A stretch of 64,000 nt of DNA from Roseomonas sp. CECT 9278. GTDB taxonomy: Bacteria > Pseudomonadota > Alphaproteobacteria > Acetobacterales > Acetobacteraceae. Location: positions 62,001 to 126,000 of the forward strand of contig NZ_CAKKLX010000002.1 of assembly GCF_918698155.1 (NCBI RefSeq), given 5' to 3'. The notes below the pieces were generated by a model. It ran no database searches. It was not told the DNA's origin and saw only the letters and a program-made list of their open reading frames with translations. Positions 56,971 through 64,000 of this stretch are shown here, in pieces. The position numbers and the translations under genes are program-made. The first letter of the stretch is position 1, and every line of letters begins with the position of its first letter.

Positions 56971-58089
56971 CAGCGGCACCACCGCGCGCTCCGCCACGCC
57001 CGTGTAGTGCGACAGCGGGCGGATCAGCCGGTTGTCCGCCCCCTGTTCCAGCACATGCGCCGCCCAGCCGGTGATGCGCGAACACACGAAGATCGGCGTG
57101 AACATCGGGATGTCGAAGCCCATCAGGTAGTAGGCAGGCCCGGCCGGGAAATCGAGGTTTGGGTGGATGTTCTTCTCCGCCAGCATCACCTGCGCCAGCA
57201 CGGCCGATGTCTTCATCCACCGTTCATCGCCGACCACCCGGGCCATCACCTCGGCGTATTTCTTCATGGTGGGCACGCGCGAGTCGCCGGTCTTGTAGAC
57301 GCGGTGCCCGAAGCCCATCACCAGCGCCTTGTGGTCGAAGCGATCGCGCAGCCAGGCTTCCGCCACATCGGGGGAGGGGATCTCCTTGAGCATGTGCATC
57401 ACCGCCTCGTTCGCCCCGCCATGCAGCGGACCCTTGAGGCTGCCGATCGCGGCCGTGATCGCCGCATGCATGTCCGACATCGACGACGTGACCAGCCGCG
57501 CCGTGTAGGTCGAGGCGTTGAAGGTGTGCTCGGCATACAGGATCATCGAGACGTCGAAGGCCTTGATGACCTCCGGCTGCGGCACGCGCCCGAACACCAT
57601 GTGGAAGAAATTCTCGCAGAAGGGCAGGCCCTGGTCGGGGGCGATCGGCGCCAGGCCCTTCGACAGCCGGTTGGCGGCCGCCACCGCGGTCGGGATCTTG
57701 GCCAGCAGCCGCATCGCCTTGCGCCGCTGCGCGGCATCCGAGATGTCCGACGCCTCCGGATCCTCCATGCCCATGAACGACACCGCGGTGCGGATCGCAT
57801 CCATCGGGTGCGCGTCGCGCGGGAATTCCGCCAGCACCCGCAGCAGCGCCGGGGACAGGACGCGGTTCGCCTTCTCCTGGGTGCGGAAGGCGTTCAGCTG
57901 CCCCTGGCTGGGCAATTCGCCGTGCCACAGCAGGTAGGCGGTCTCGTCGAAGGACGCGTTCTCGCACAGGTCCTGCACCGGATAGCCGCGATAGGTCAGG
58001 GAGTTGGTCTCGGGCATGACCTTCGAGACGGTGGAGACATCGGCATAGACGCCGACCAGGCCCTTCTTGATGTCGGGGGTGTCGCTCAT
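56956..58089 (-). CDS. prpC: 2-methylcitrate synthase / citrate synthase family
   Basis: A 377-residue citrate-synthase-fold enzyme. KKGLVGVYADVSTVSKVMPE and TNSLTYRGYPVQDL are typical of methylcitrate synthases. The catalytic His segments are GSLKGPLHGGANEAVMHML and MGFGHRVYKTGDSR, and the Asp is in HPNLDFPAGPAYYLMG. It condenses propionyl-CoA (or acetyl-CoA) with oxaloacetate. Length fits PrpC more than GltA (~430), and prpD lies just upstream. Its final residues and stop lie in the last partial unit of the 24-bp repeat. Confidence 0.88.
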   Translation of the reverse strand: MSDTPDIKKGLVGVYADVSTVSKVMPETNSLTYRGYPVQDLCENASFDETAYLLWHGELPSQGQLNAFRTQEKANRVLSPALLRVLAEFPRDAHPMDAIRTAVSFMGMEDPEASDISDAAQRRKAMRLLAKIPTAVAAANRLSKGLAPIAPDQGLPFCENFFHMVFGRVPQPEVIKAFDVSMILYAEHTFNASTYTARLVTSSMSDMHAAITAAIGSLKGPLHGGANEAVMHMLKEIPSPDVAEAWLRDRFDHKALVMGFGHRVYKTGDSRVPTMKKYAEVMARVVGDERWMKTSAVLAQVMLAEKNIHPNLDFPAGPAYYLMGFDIPMFTPIFVCSRITGWAAHVLEQGADNRLIRPLSHYTGVAERAVVPLASRG

Positions 58090-58192
58090 GGGGGTGGTCT
58101 CGCTTCCTTCGCTGTTGTCGTCATGCGCCCGGCCTGGTGGCCGGACGCATGTGCGTGCAGGGCTGCGTGGCGGCTGCGCGCGCCATCGGCGC

Positions 58193-58247
58193 CATACCAG
58201 CGGCCGCGCGGGCGTTTAACAAGTGCGGGCGGGCCGGGGCTGGTATG
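58193..58247. promoter_or_regulatory. Spaced inverted repeat upstream of prpC
   Basis: CATACCAGC (58193-58201) and its exact complement GCTGGTATG (58239-58247) lie 37 nt apart in the 206-bp prpD-prpC gap, about 105-160 bp upstream of the prpC ATG. Half-sites TGGTAT/ATACCA recall GntR-family operators. Confidence 0.4.
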
Positions 58248-58295
58248 CCGGCGGCCGCCGCCGCCCTGCGCCACGCCGCGCGCCCCATCGCGCCC

Positions 58296-59822
58296 TCAGA
58301 AGATGCCGGGCTTGCCGGTGCGCAGCCCGCCCGCCGGCAGCGCGACATTCAGCGCGCCGAGCTCGCCCGCCTTCAGCCGCGGCAGCTCCTGCGCCACCTC
58401 CAGGAAGCGGTTGGCCTCGCGCGCCGGCAGGATGCCCTCGGTCAGCGTCCGGAACTTGCGGATGTAGTCCTCGCGCGCGAAGGGGCGCGCGCCGTTCGGG
58501 TGGGCGTTCGCGACACCCAGCTCATCCACCAGGGTCGAGCCATCCCGGAAGGTGATCTCCACCCGTCCGCCGAAGGCGAGCTCGTCCGGGTCCTTGGCAT
58601 GGTAGCGGCGGGTCCATTCGGGATCCTCGCGCGTCTCGATCCGGTGCCACAGCCGCACGGTATCCGCCCGCCGCGCGCGCTTCGGCGCGTAGCTGTCCGC
58701 GTGATGCCAGCGCCCGTCCTGCAGCGCGACCGCGAAGCTGTACATGATGGAATGGTCGAGCGTCTCGCGGGACGCCGCCGGGTCCATCTTCTGCGGGTCG
58801 TTCGCCCCGGTGCCGATCACGTTGTGCGTGTGGTGGGAGGTGTGGATCACCACCCGCGCGATCTCCCCGACATCGGCGATCCGCTCGCGCATCCGGAAGG
58901 CCAGGTCGATCAGCGCCTGCGACTGGTATTCGGCCGAATGTTCCTTGGTGTAGGTCGCCATGATCGCGCGCTTCGCTTCGCCCGGTTCGGGCAGCGGCAC
59001 CTGGTAGTAGACCGGCCCGTACACGTCCTGGCGGTTCGACCGGCCCGACAGCACCCAGGCGATCACGCTGTCCTCGCCCTCATATATAGGTGAGGGCGCG
59101 CCCTCGCCGCGCATGCAGCGATCGACCGCCTCGACCGCCAGCTTGCCGGCATGGGCGGGGGCATAGGCCTTCCAGGAACTGATCTCCCCCTTGCGCGACT
59201 GGCGGAAGGTGACCGACGTATGCAGCGCCTGCTGGATCGCCTGGTACACCACGTCCTGCTTCAGGCCGAGCAGCGTGCCGATCCCCGCCGCCGAGGCCGG
59301 GCACAAATGGGCGATGTGGTCGACCTTGTGCTCGTGCAGGCAGATCGACCGCACCAGGTCGACATGCAGTTCGTAGCCGGTGGCGATGCCGCGGACCAGG
59401 TCGCGCCCGGACTTCCCCATCGCCTGCGCCACCGCGAGGATCGGCGGGATGTTGTCGCCCGGGTGGGAATAATCGGCGGCCAGGAAGGTGTCGTGCATGT
59501 CGAGCTCACGCACCGCCGTCCCATTCGCCCAGGCCGCCCATTCGGGCGAGACGGTGGCGCCGGCGCGCAGCCCCATCACCGGCGCGCCGCCCGCCTTCTT
59601 CGCATGCGCCCGCGCCATGTCGCGCGCCGAGACCACCGCGCGGCGGTTGATCGCGGCGATCGCCACGCCGGCATTGTCGATCACGCGGTTGACGATCATC
59701 TCCTGGACGTCGCGCGCGACCGCCACCTTGTCGACCGCGACCCCAGCCATCTTCCAGGCCAGCTGGTCCTCGCGCGGCAGCAGCGCCCTGGAGGGATGGA
59801 CCTTCACGGGATGGAGCTTCAT
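58296..59822 (-). CDS. prpD: 2-methylcitrate dehydratase (PrpD/MmgE family)
   Basis: A 508-residue enzyme of the MmgE/PrpD family. [60 protein letters not shown] and [20 protein letters not shown] are family landmarks. It removes water from 2-methylcitrate to give 2-methyl-cis-aconitate. It precedes prpC on the same strand with a 206-bp gap that holds an inverted repeat, and follows a small membrane protein gene and a PEP-mutase-family gene, so the four may form a propionate operon. Confidence 0.9.
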   Translation of the reverse strand: MKLHPVKVHPSRALLPREDQLAWKMAGVAVDKVAVARDVQEMIVNRVIDNAGVAIAAINRRAVVSARDMARAHAKKAGGAPVMGLRAGATVSPEWAAWANGTAVRELDMHDTFLAADYSHPGDNIPPILAVAQAMGKSGRDLVRGIATGYELHVDLVRSICLHEHKVDHIAHLCPASAAGIGTLLGLKQDVVYQAIQQALHTSVTFRQSRKGEISSWKAYAPAHAGKLAVEAVDRCMRGEGAPSPIYEGEDSVIAWVLSGRSNRQDVYGPVYYQVPLPEPGEAKRAIMATYTKEHSAEYQSQALIDLAFRMRERIADVGEIARVVIHTSHHTHNVIGTGANDPQKMDPAASRETLDHSIMYSFAVALQDGRWHHADSYAPKRARRADTVRLWHRIETREDPEWTRRYHAKDPDELAFGGRVEITFRDGSTLVDELGVANAHPNGARPFAREDYIRKFRTLTEGILPAREANRFLEVAQELPRLKAGELGALNVALPAGGLRTGKPGIF

Positions 59823-59906
59823 GGCGCCTTCCTCCTCGGCAGGATTTTTCGCCGGTCTTGTGCGCCCGTCGCGCGCGGTCGTCCAATCCGCCGGCCCGCC
59901 GCCGGG

Positions 59907-60206
59907 TCAGAACCGCTCCCCCGCCAGCGCGAACAGATAGACCGCGGTCGCGAGCACCGCGGCATAGGGCAGCGTGACCGCGACCAGCAGGCCCATCGCG
60001 AGCGCCGCCTGCCGCCGCTGCCCGCCACGCCGGAAAGCAAGCCCGCGCACGAACAGCGCGACCCCCGCGGCCGCCAGCCCGACATGCAGCGCCACACGCC
60101 CGACGCCCTGCCCGGAGCCGAGCCAGTCCACCGCCGCCGCCAGCAGCGCGATGCCGAGCGTCGCCACGCCCACACCGCCCGCCACCACCAGGATGCGCCA
60201 GGCCAT
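59907..60206 (-). CDS. Small membrane protein, unknown
   Basis: A 99-residue protein with three hydrophobic helices (about 3-25, 35-52, 68-93) and a basic loop (AFRRGGQRRQAAL). No family recognised. The ATG at 60206 lies 10 nt after the stop of the PEP-mutase-like gene and the stop is 84 nt before prpD, so it fits an operon position. Confidence 0.6.
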   Translation of the reverse strand: MAWRILVVAGGVGVATLGIALLAAAVDWLGSGQGVGRVALHVGLAAAGVALFVRGLAFRRGGQRRQAALAMGLLVAVTLPYAAVLATAVYLFALAGERF

Positions 60207-60216
60207 CGCGCGCCCC

Positions 60217-61083
60217 TCAGCGCAGGAACCGCGCCTCGATCTCCCGCATCGCGCCATCGCCCTGCAGCGCGAAGATGTCGGCGACGCTGGCGATGCGTGC
60301 TTCCACGCCGGCGATGCCGCCCTCGGCCAGGATCGCCGCGAAGGTCTCGCGCATCGCCGCCACCGCGGCGCGGATCGCGTGGTTGCCGCAGATGATCAGG
60401 CCAACCTTCCCCAGCGCCGCGACCTCGGCGAAGGACACTTGCGGATAGGCGGTCGGCACCACCACCAGCGGCACCTGGCCCGGCCAGGCCCGGCAGAAGG
60501 CGATGATCTCGTCGGGCGTGGTCTGCTTGGAATGGATCAGCACGGCATCGGCGCCGGCCTCGGCATAGGCGGCGCCGCGCTTCAGCGCCTCCTCCTGCCC
60601 GAGCCCAGCGATCAGCGCCTCGGTCCGGGCGATGACCAGCGGGCCGTCCGCGATGCGCGCCGCTTCGATCTTGCCCTGGAATTCCGCGACCGGCACCAGC
60701 GCCTGCCGGCCGCCGGGGCGCAGCGAGGAATCCTTGGGGAAGGTCTTGTCCTCGATCACCACGGCGGCGACGCCGGCGGCGGCGTAGCGCGGCACCAGGT
60801 AGGCGACCGACACCGCATTGCCGCCGCCGGTGTCGATGTCGGCCACCACCGGCGCGGACTGCACCTCGACCATGGCGCGCATCGCGGCCAGGTGCGTCTC
60901 CCAGGACAGGATGGACGCATCGGGCACTGCATGGGCGGCCGAGAGTTCGAACCCGCTGCCCCAGATGGCATCGAAGCCGGCCTCGGCGGCGAGCTTCGCG
61001 CTGAGTGCATTGTGCGCCGACATGGCGATGGCGGGGCGGGCGGTGTCGAGGCGGGCGCGCAGGCGCGCGGCGGGCGTGTCCAT
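60217..61083 (-). CDS. Isocitrate lyase / PEP mutase superfamily enzyme
   Basis: A 288-residue TIM-barrel protein. FDAIWGSGFELSAAHAVPDA and VVADIDTGGGNAVSV carry the metal-binding Asp pair. The catalytic-loop motif is EDKTFPKDSSL, the PEP mutase/phosphonopyruvate hydrolase pattern (EDKxFPKxNSL), not the KRCGH motif of methylisocitrate lyase (PrpB) or isocitrate lyase. In a methylcitrate locus one would expect PrpB. Either this enzyme has taken a different carbon-carbon or carbon-phosphorus role, or prpB is elsewhere. The ATG at 61083 is preferred to an upstream in-frame start that adds low-complexity residues. Confidence 0.85.
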   Translation of the reverse strand: MDTPAARLRARLDTARPAIAMSAHNALSAKLAAEAGFDAIWGSGFELSAAHAVPDASILSWETHLAAMRAMVEVQSAPVVADIDTGGGNAVSVAYLVPRYAAAGVAAVVIEDKTFPKDSSLRPGGRQALVPVAEFQGKIEAARIADGPLVIARTEALIAGLGQEEALKRGAAYAEAGADAVLIHSKQTTPDEIIAFCRAWPGQVPLVVVPTAYPQVSFAEVAALGKVGLIICGNHAIRAAVAAMRETFAAILAEGGIAGVEARIASVADIFALQGDGAMREIEARFLR

Positions 61084-61190
61084 GCACCGATGGTCGTGCG
61101 GCCCGGCGCGCCCGGCAAGCCCGCCCGGGGTGGGCATGTCGCGCGCCAGGCGGTAGCGTCCGGCGCGCGATACCCCCGGGAGCCTGCCGC

Positions 61191-62582
61191 ATGTCCGACG
61201 CCACCCCCTTCGACCGTGTCATCCGCGGCGACATCGTCCTGTCCGACCGGGTGCTGCGCGACGGCTATGTCGCGATCCGCGGCGAGACGATCGCCGCGAT
61301 CGGCGAGGGGCCAACCCCGCCCGCCAAGGACAGCGTGGACTTCACCGGCAAGTTCGTGCTGCCCGGGCTGGTGGACGGGCACATGCACACAGCGTCCTCG
61401 CGCGGGTGGCCGGGTATCCGCGGCGCGTCGCGCACGGCGGCCGCCGGCGGTGTCACCACCTGCGTCGACATGCCCTATGACGTGCCGCGGCCGGTGACGG
61501 ATGCCTCGATCCTGGCCGAGAAGATCGAGCAGGTGAACGCGCTGTCGCACGTGGATATGGCGCTGTACGGCACCATCCGGAAGGACGGCGGCATCGACGC
61601 CATCGCCGGCATGGCGGAAGCCGGCGTGTGTTCCTTCAAGCTCTCGACCTATGAGTACGACCCGGTGCGCTTCCCGCGCATCGACCACCCGACCATGGTC
61701 GCGGCCTTCCGCGAGATCGCGAAGACCAACCTGATGGTCGCGATCCACAACGAGGACCAGGAGATCGTCGTCCGCCTGACCGAGGAAGCCAAGGCCGCCG
61801 GCCACACCCAGCCGATCTGGCACTGCCGCACCCGCCCGCCGCTGTGCGAGACCATGGCGGACCTGGAGATCTTCGAGATCGGGCTGGAAACCGGCGCCCA
61901 CGTCCACATCGCCCATTCCTCGCTGGCGCGCGGCTTCGAGATCGCCGAGGTGTTCCGCCGCATGGGCGGCAAGGCCTCCGGCGAGGCCTGCATCCAGTAT
62001 TTGTGCATGACCGAGGAGGACATCATCCGCCTCGAAGGCTTCGGCAAGTGCAACCCGCCCTTCCGCACGCAGGATGAAGTGAACCGCATGTGGGAGGCCT
62101 TCGCGGCGGGCAAGATCGCCTATGTCTCCACCGACCATGCGCCCTGGCCCTATGACCGCAAGGTCTACAAGGGCGACATCTTCAGCGTCGGTGCGGGCCT
62201 CACGGGCATGCAGTCCTTCGCGCCGCTGATGTACACGCTGCTGAGCGAACGCTCGATGCCGGTGACGCTGATGGCGCAATACTGCGCCGAGCGGCCGGCG
62301 AAGTTCCATGGGCTGTTCCCCAAGAAGGGCGCGATCCGCGTGGGCTCGGACGCCGACTTCGTGGTGCTGGAGACCGGCGACTTCACCTTCGACGCGAAGG
62401 ACATCCAGGACGACGAGGATGCCCGCTGGTCGCCCTATGACGGGCGGCGCGTCTCGGCGCGCGTGGCTGCCACGTATCTGCGCGGCGCCTGCATCTGGGA
62501 CGGCAGGGCGGTGCTGGCGCAGCCAGGTGCGGGGCGCTTCGTGCCACGGCAGCACAACGGGACCTATGTCGGGGAAGAATGA
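61191..62582 (+). CDS. D-hydantoinase/dihydropyrimidinase-like cyclic amidohydrolase
   Basis: A 463-residue amidohydrolase. The metal motif is GLVDGHMHTASSRG; the carboxylated Lys is in VCSFKLSTYEYD; other ligands are in VAIHNEDQE, VHIAHSSLARG and the Asp of YVSTDHAPW. These match cyclic-amide hydrolases (hydantoinase, dihydropyrimidinase, allantoinase). The partner N-carbamoyl-D-amino-acid hydrolase gene follows, so the pair probably opens 5-substituted hydantoins or dihydropyrimidines and then releases a D-amino acid. Confidence 0.87.
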   Translation: MSDATPFDRVIRGDIVLSDRVLRDGYVAIRGETIAAIGEGPTPPAKDSVDFTGKFVLPGLVDGHMHTASSRGWPGIRGASRTAAAGGVTTCVDMPYDVPRPVTDASILAEKIEQVNALSHVDMALYGTIRKDGGIDAIAGMAEAGVCSFKLSTYEYDPVRFPRIDHPTMVAAFREIAKTNLMVAIHNEDQEIVVRLTEEAKAAGHTQPIWHCRTRPPLCETMADLEIFEIGLETGAHVHIAHSSLARGFEIAEVFRRMGGKASGEACIQYLCMTEEDIIRLEGFGKCNPPFRTQDEVNRMWEAFAAGKIAYVSTDHAPWPYDRKVYKGDIFSVGAGLTGMQSFAPLMYTLLSERSMPVTLMAQYCAERPAKFHGLFPKKGAIRVGSDADFVVLETGDFTFDAKDIQDDEDARWSPYDGRRVSARVAATYLRGACIWDGRAVLAQPGAGRFVPRQHNGTYVGEE

Positions 62583-62859
62583 CCGCCCGCCGCGGCACTG
62601 GGTGAAGCGCCCGCCGCGGCCCTCGCGCACCGGCCCCGCCGCGCCGCCGCCACGCGACAAGCCCGGCTTCGGCCAGGCGGCGCTCGCGGTCGGCGCTGGG
62701 CTGGTGCTCGGGTTGCTGGGCGCGAGCCTCGCGGCCCAGGCCGGCCTGCGCGAGGGGCTGCCCGGCCTGGTCGCCGGCAGCGGCTTCTGCCTGGGCTCCG
62801 TGCTGGTCTGGCGCGCCTTCGGCGGCACGCTGCAGGATGTACGCGACCTCTGGCGCTAG
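62566..62859 (+). CDS. Small two-helix membrane protein
   Basis: A 97-residue protein. A basic, Pro-rich N-terminal region (PRHWVKRPPRPSRTGPAAPP) is followed by two helices (about 37-60 and 65-85). The ATG overlaps the hydantoinase gene by 17 nt. It has no recognised family. The plan resembles AtpI/AtpZ-like proteins, but the similarity is weak and context is against that. Confidence 0.55.
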   Translation: MSGKNDRPPRHWVKRPPRPSRTGPAAPPPRDKPGFGQAALAVGAGLVLGLLGASLAAQAGLREGLPGLVAGSGFCLGSVLVWRAFGGTLQDVRDLWR

Positions 62860-62977
62860 GCAGGCGTTGCGGGCAGCGCCGTGGCGCGGGCAGGCGCATG
62901 CGGTCGGACCCGCGAGCGCGATGTTGCGCCGCGCGCGGTGCTGGAGGACCATGCCGCCTGGCTCCGGAGATCGCGCC

Positions 62978-63163
62978 ATGGCCCAGGCGTCGCCACTGCC
63001 CATCTGCATCGCCGGCGGCGTCGGCGCTGCCGTCGCCCGTTTGCTGACCGGCCCCTGGCCCGCCGATGCCGGGGATTGGATCGGCGTCGCGGGCCTTGCC
63101 GTCGCGGTCACGCTCGGCGCCTATCTCGCGCTTCGCTTCATCGCCAGGAGACGGCAATCTTGA
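62978..63163 (+). CDS. Small two-helix membrane protein
   Basis: A 61-residue protein with two hydrophobic segments (about 4-21 and 34-54, GVAGLAVAVTLGAYLALRF) and a basic end (IARRRQS). CCGGAGA precedes the ATG at 62978; ATG 62951 would add nine residues. Its stop overlaps the TTG start of the carbamoylase by 4 nt (TTGA), which supports both. Confidence 0.5.
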   Translation: MAQASPLPICIAGGVGAAVARLLTGPWPADAGDWIGVAGLAVAVTLGAYLALRFIARRRQS

Positions 63164-64000
63164 GGTCCCGCACCCTTCGCATCGCCGGCGCCCAGATGGG
63201 CGGCAACCAGAAGTCCGACAGCCGCGCGGCGATCCTCGCGCGGATGATGGCGCTGCTGGAGGATGCCGCGGCGCAGGGGGCGAAGCTGGTGGTCTTCCCC
63301 GAACTGCCCTTCACCACCTTCTTCCCGCGCTGGCTGATCGAGTCCACGCAGGAGCTCGACACCTACTTCGACCGCGCCATGCCCTCGCCGCAGACCCAGG
63401 CGCTGTTCGACCGCGCGCGCGCGCTGGGCGTGGGGATGTATGTCGGCTACGCGGAACTCACGCCGGCGGGGCAGCGCTTCAACAGCGCCATCACCACGGG
63501 GCCGGACGGCGCGGTGCTCGGCAAGTACCGCAAGATCCACCTGCCCGGCACGGTCGAACCGCGCGTCGGCGATCGCTTCCAGCAGCTTGAGAAGCGCTAC
63601 TTCGAATATGGCGACATGGGCTTCCCCGCCTTCCGTGGCCCAGAGTCCTGGGGCCGCCCGGTGCTGGGCATGCTGATCTGCAACGACCGCCGCTGGCCGG
63701 AAGGCTGGCGCGTGTACGGGTTGCAGGGCATCGAGCTGATGCTGATCGGCTACAACTCCGCCGCCTACGACCCGATGGGCGGCACGACGGAAAGCGCCGA
63801 CCTGCGCACCTTCCATTCCACCATGGCGGTGCAGGCCAATGCCTACATGAACGCGACCTGGGCGGTGTCGGTCGCCAAGGCCGGCGACGAGGACGGCTCC
63901 GGCCTGATCGGCGGGTCCTGCATCATCGACCCGAATGGCCAGGTGGTGGCGCAGGCAAGCACGCTGGGCGACGAGGTGATCGTCGCCGACATCGACTTCG
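63160..64000 (+). CDS. N-carbamoyl-D-amino-acid hydrolase (partial, C terminus outside window)
   Basis: The first 280 residues of a nitrilase-superfamily enzyme. The catalytic triad is visible: Glu in KLVVFPELPFTTFFP, Lys in GKYRKIHLPGT, and Cys174 in MLICNDRRWPEGW; ICNDRRWPE is the D-carbamoylase hallmark. It hydrolyses the N-carbamoyl group to give a free D-amino acid, ammonia and CO2. The start is TTG at 63160: AGGAGA lies 8 nt upstream and the codon overlaps the preceding stop. It follows the hydantoinase gene with two small membrane proteins between. Confidence 0.92.
   Translation, partial: MRSRTLRIAGAQMGGNQKSDSRAAILARMMALLEDAAAQGAKLVVFPELPFTTFFPRWLIESTQELDTYFDRAMPSPQTQALFDRARALGVGMYVGYAELTPAGQRFNSAITTGPDGAVLGKYRKIHLPGTVEPRVGDRFQQLEKRYFEYGDMGFPAFRGPESWGRPVLGMLICNDRRWPEGWRVYGLQGIELMLIGYNSAAYDPMGGTTESADLRTFHSTMAVQANAYMNATWAVSVAKAGDEDGSGLIGGSCIIDPNGQVVAQASTLGDEVIVADIDF

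Noticed and set aside
62566-62859. AtpI/AtpZ-like ATP synthase accessory protein
   Set aside because: Only the two-helix plan is similar; no atp genes nearby and no conserved motif seen.
1-64000. tRNA, rRNA, insertion sequences, integrases, phage genes, toxin-antitoxin pairs
   Set aside because: Looked for by motif and by protein reading on both strands; none was recognisable. Small toxin-antitoxin pairs could still be missed by eye.

Overview
This 64 kb window is uniformly GC-rich chromosomal DNA (most third codon positions are G or C). The gene repertoire is tricarboxylate-receptor (Bug) proteins, TRAP and NMT1-type ABC importers, a hydantoinase/carbamoylase pair and a methylcitrate locus. 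Together with dispersed double-hairpin intergenic repeats, this suggests a heterotrophic alphaproteobacterium of the Acetobacteraceae (Roseomonas-like). That placement is inferred from style and gene content, not from a marker gene. I saw no rRNA, tRNA, CRISPR array, insertion sequence or phage gene.

Layout. 1-9.5 kb: tail of an RTX protein, msrA and msrB, a beta-propeller protein, a polysaccharide deacetylase, a membrane hydroxylase, cardiolipin synthase, a Bug receptor with a 2OG-Fe oxygenase, and DUF302 and DUF547 proteins. 9.6-15 kb: a peptide-type ABC receptor, an LCAT-like lipoprotein lipase, and a chromate-resistance pair (rhodanese-ChrB fusion plus ChrA). 15-23.4 kb, minus strand: a chemoreceptor, then a tightly overlapping nine-gene operon. 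In transcription order it encodes an iron-sulfur subunit, two membrane-anchor subunits, a TSUP permease, fumarase alpha, a GNAT, fumarase beta, a 71-aa membrane protein and a flavoprotein. It is an alternative succinate dehydrogenase/fumarate reductase coupled to a two-subunit class I fumarase. Its iron-sulfur subunit carries an in-frame array of five 9-residue repeats.

23.5-34 kb: a TPP enzyme diverging from that operon across a perfect 19-bp palindrome, a transglycosylase-like lipoprotein, and a minus-strand run dctP-dctQ-dctM, class III alcohol dehydrogenase and a fumarase/aspartase-superfamily lyase with dgoK upstream. 34-38 kb: an NMT1-type ABC importer linked to an Asp/Glu racemase-family enzyme and a GNAT. 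38-45 kb: small unknowns, a YqhA-family protein, RidA, a K+ channel, a sugar epimerase/aminotransferase pair and a nitronate monooxygenase. 45-48.5 kb: a PEP-carboxylase homologue with several catalytic residues replaced, and a secreted unknown. 48.5-51.5 kb: a five-gene coupled operon (methyltransferase, GT2, small DMT protein, two DUF3574 proteins). 51.7-54.4 kb: two EamA exporters and an MBL hydrolase. 54.4-56.2 kb: a NIPSNAP-like protein, a GNAT and a histone-H1-like Ala/Lys/Pro repeat protein. 57-61 kb: a methylcitrate-type locus (prpC, prpD and a PEP-mutase-family enzyme). 61-64 kb: a D-hydantoinase, two small membrane proteins and an N-carbamoyl-D-amino-acid hydrolase cut by the window end.

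Most operons use 1- to 4-nt stop/start overlaps (TGATG, ATGA, GTGA), and these were used to choose starts. The least ordinary items are the repeat-bearing SdhB and its operon, the degenerate PEP carboxylase, the H1-like gene with a long leader next to a 24-bp tandem repeat, and the dispersed double-hairpin elements. All family calls are by eye; no search was run.
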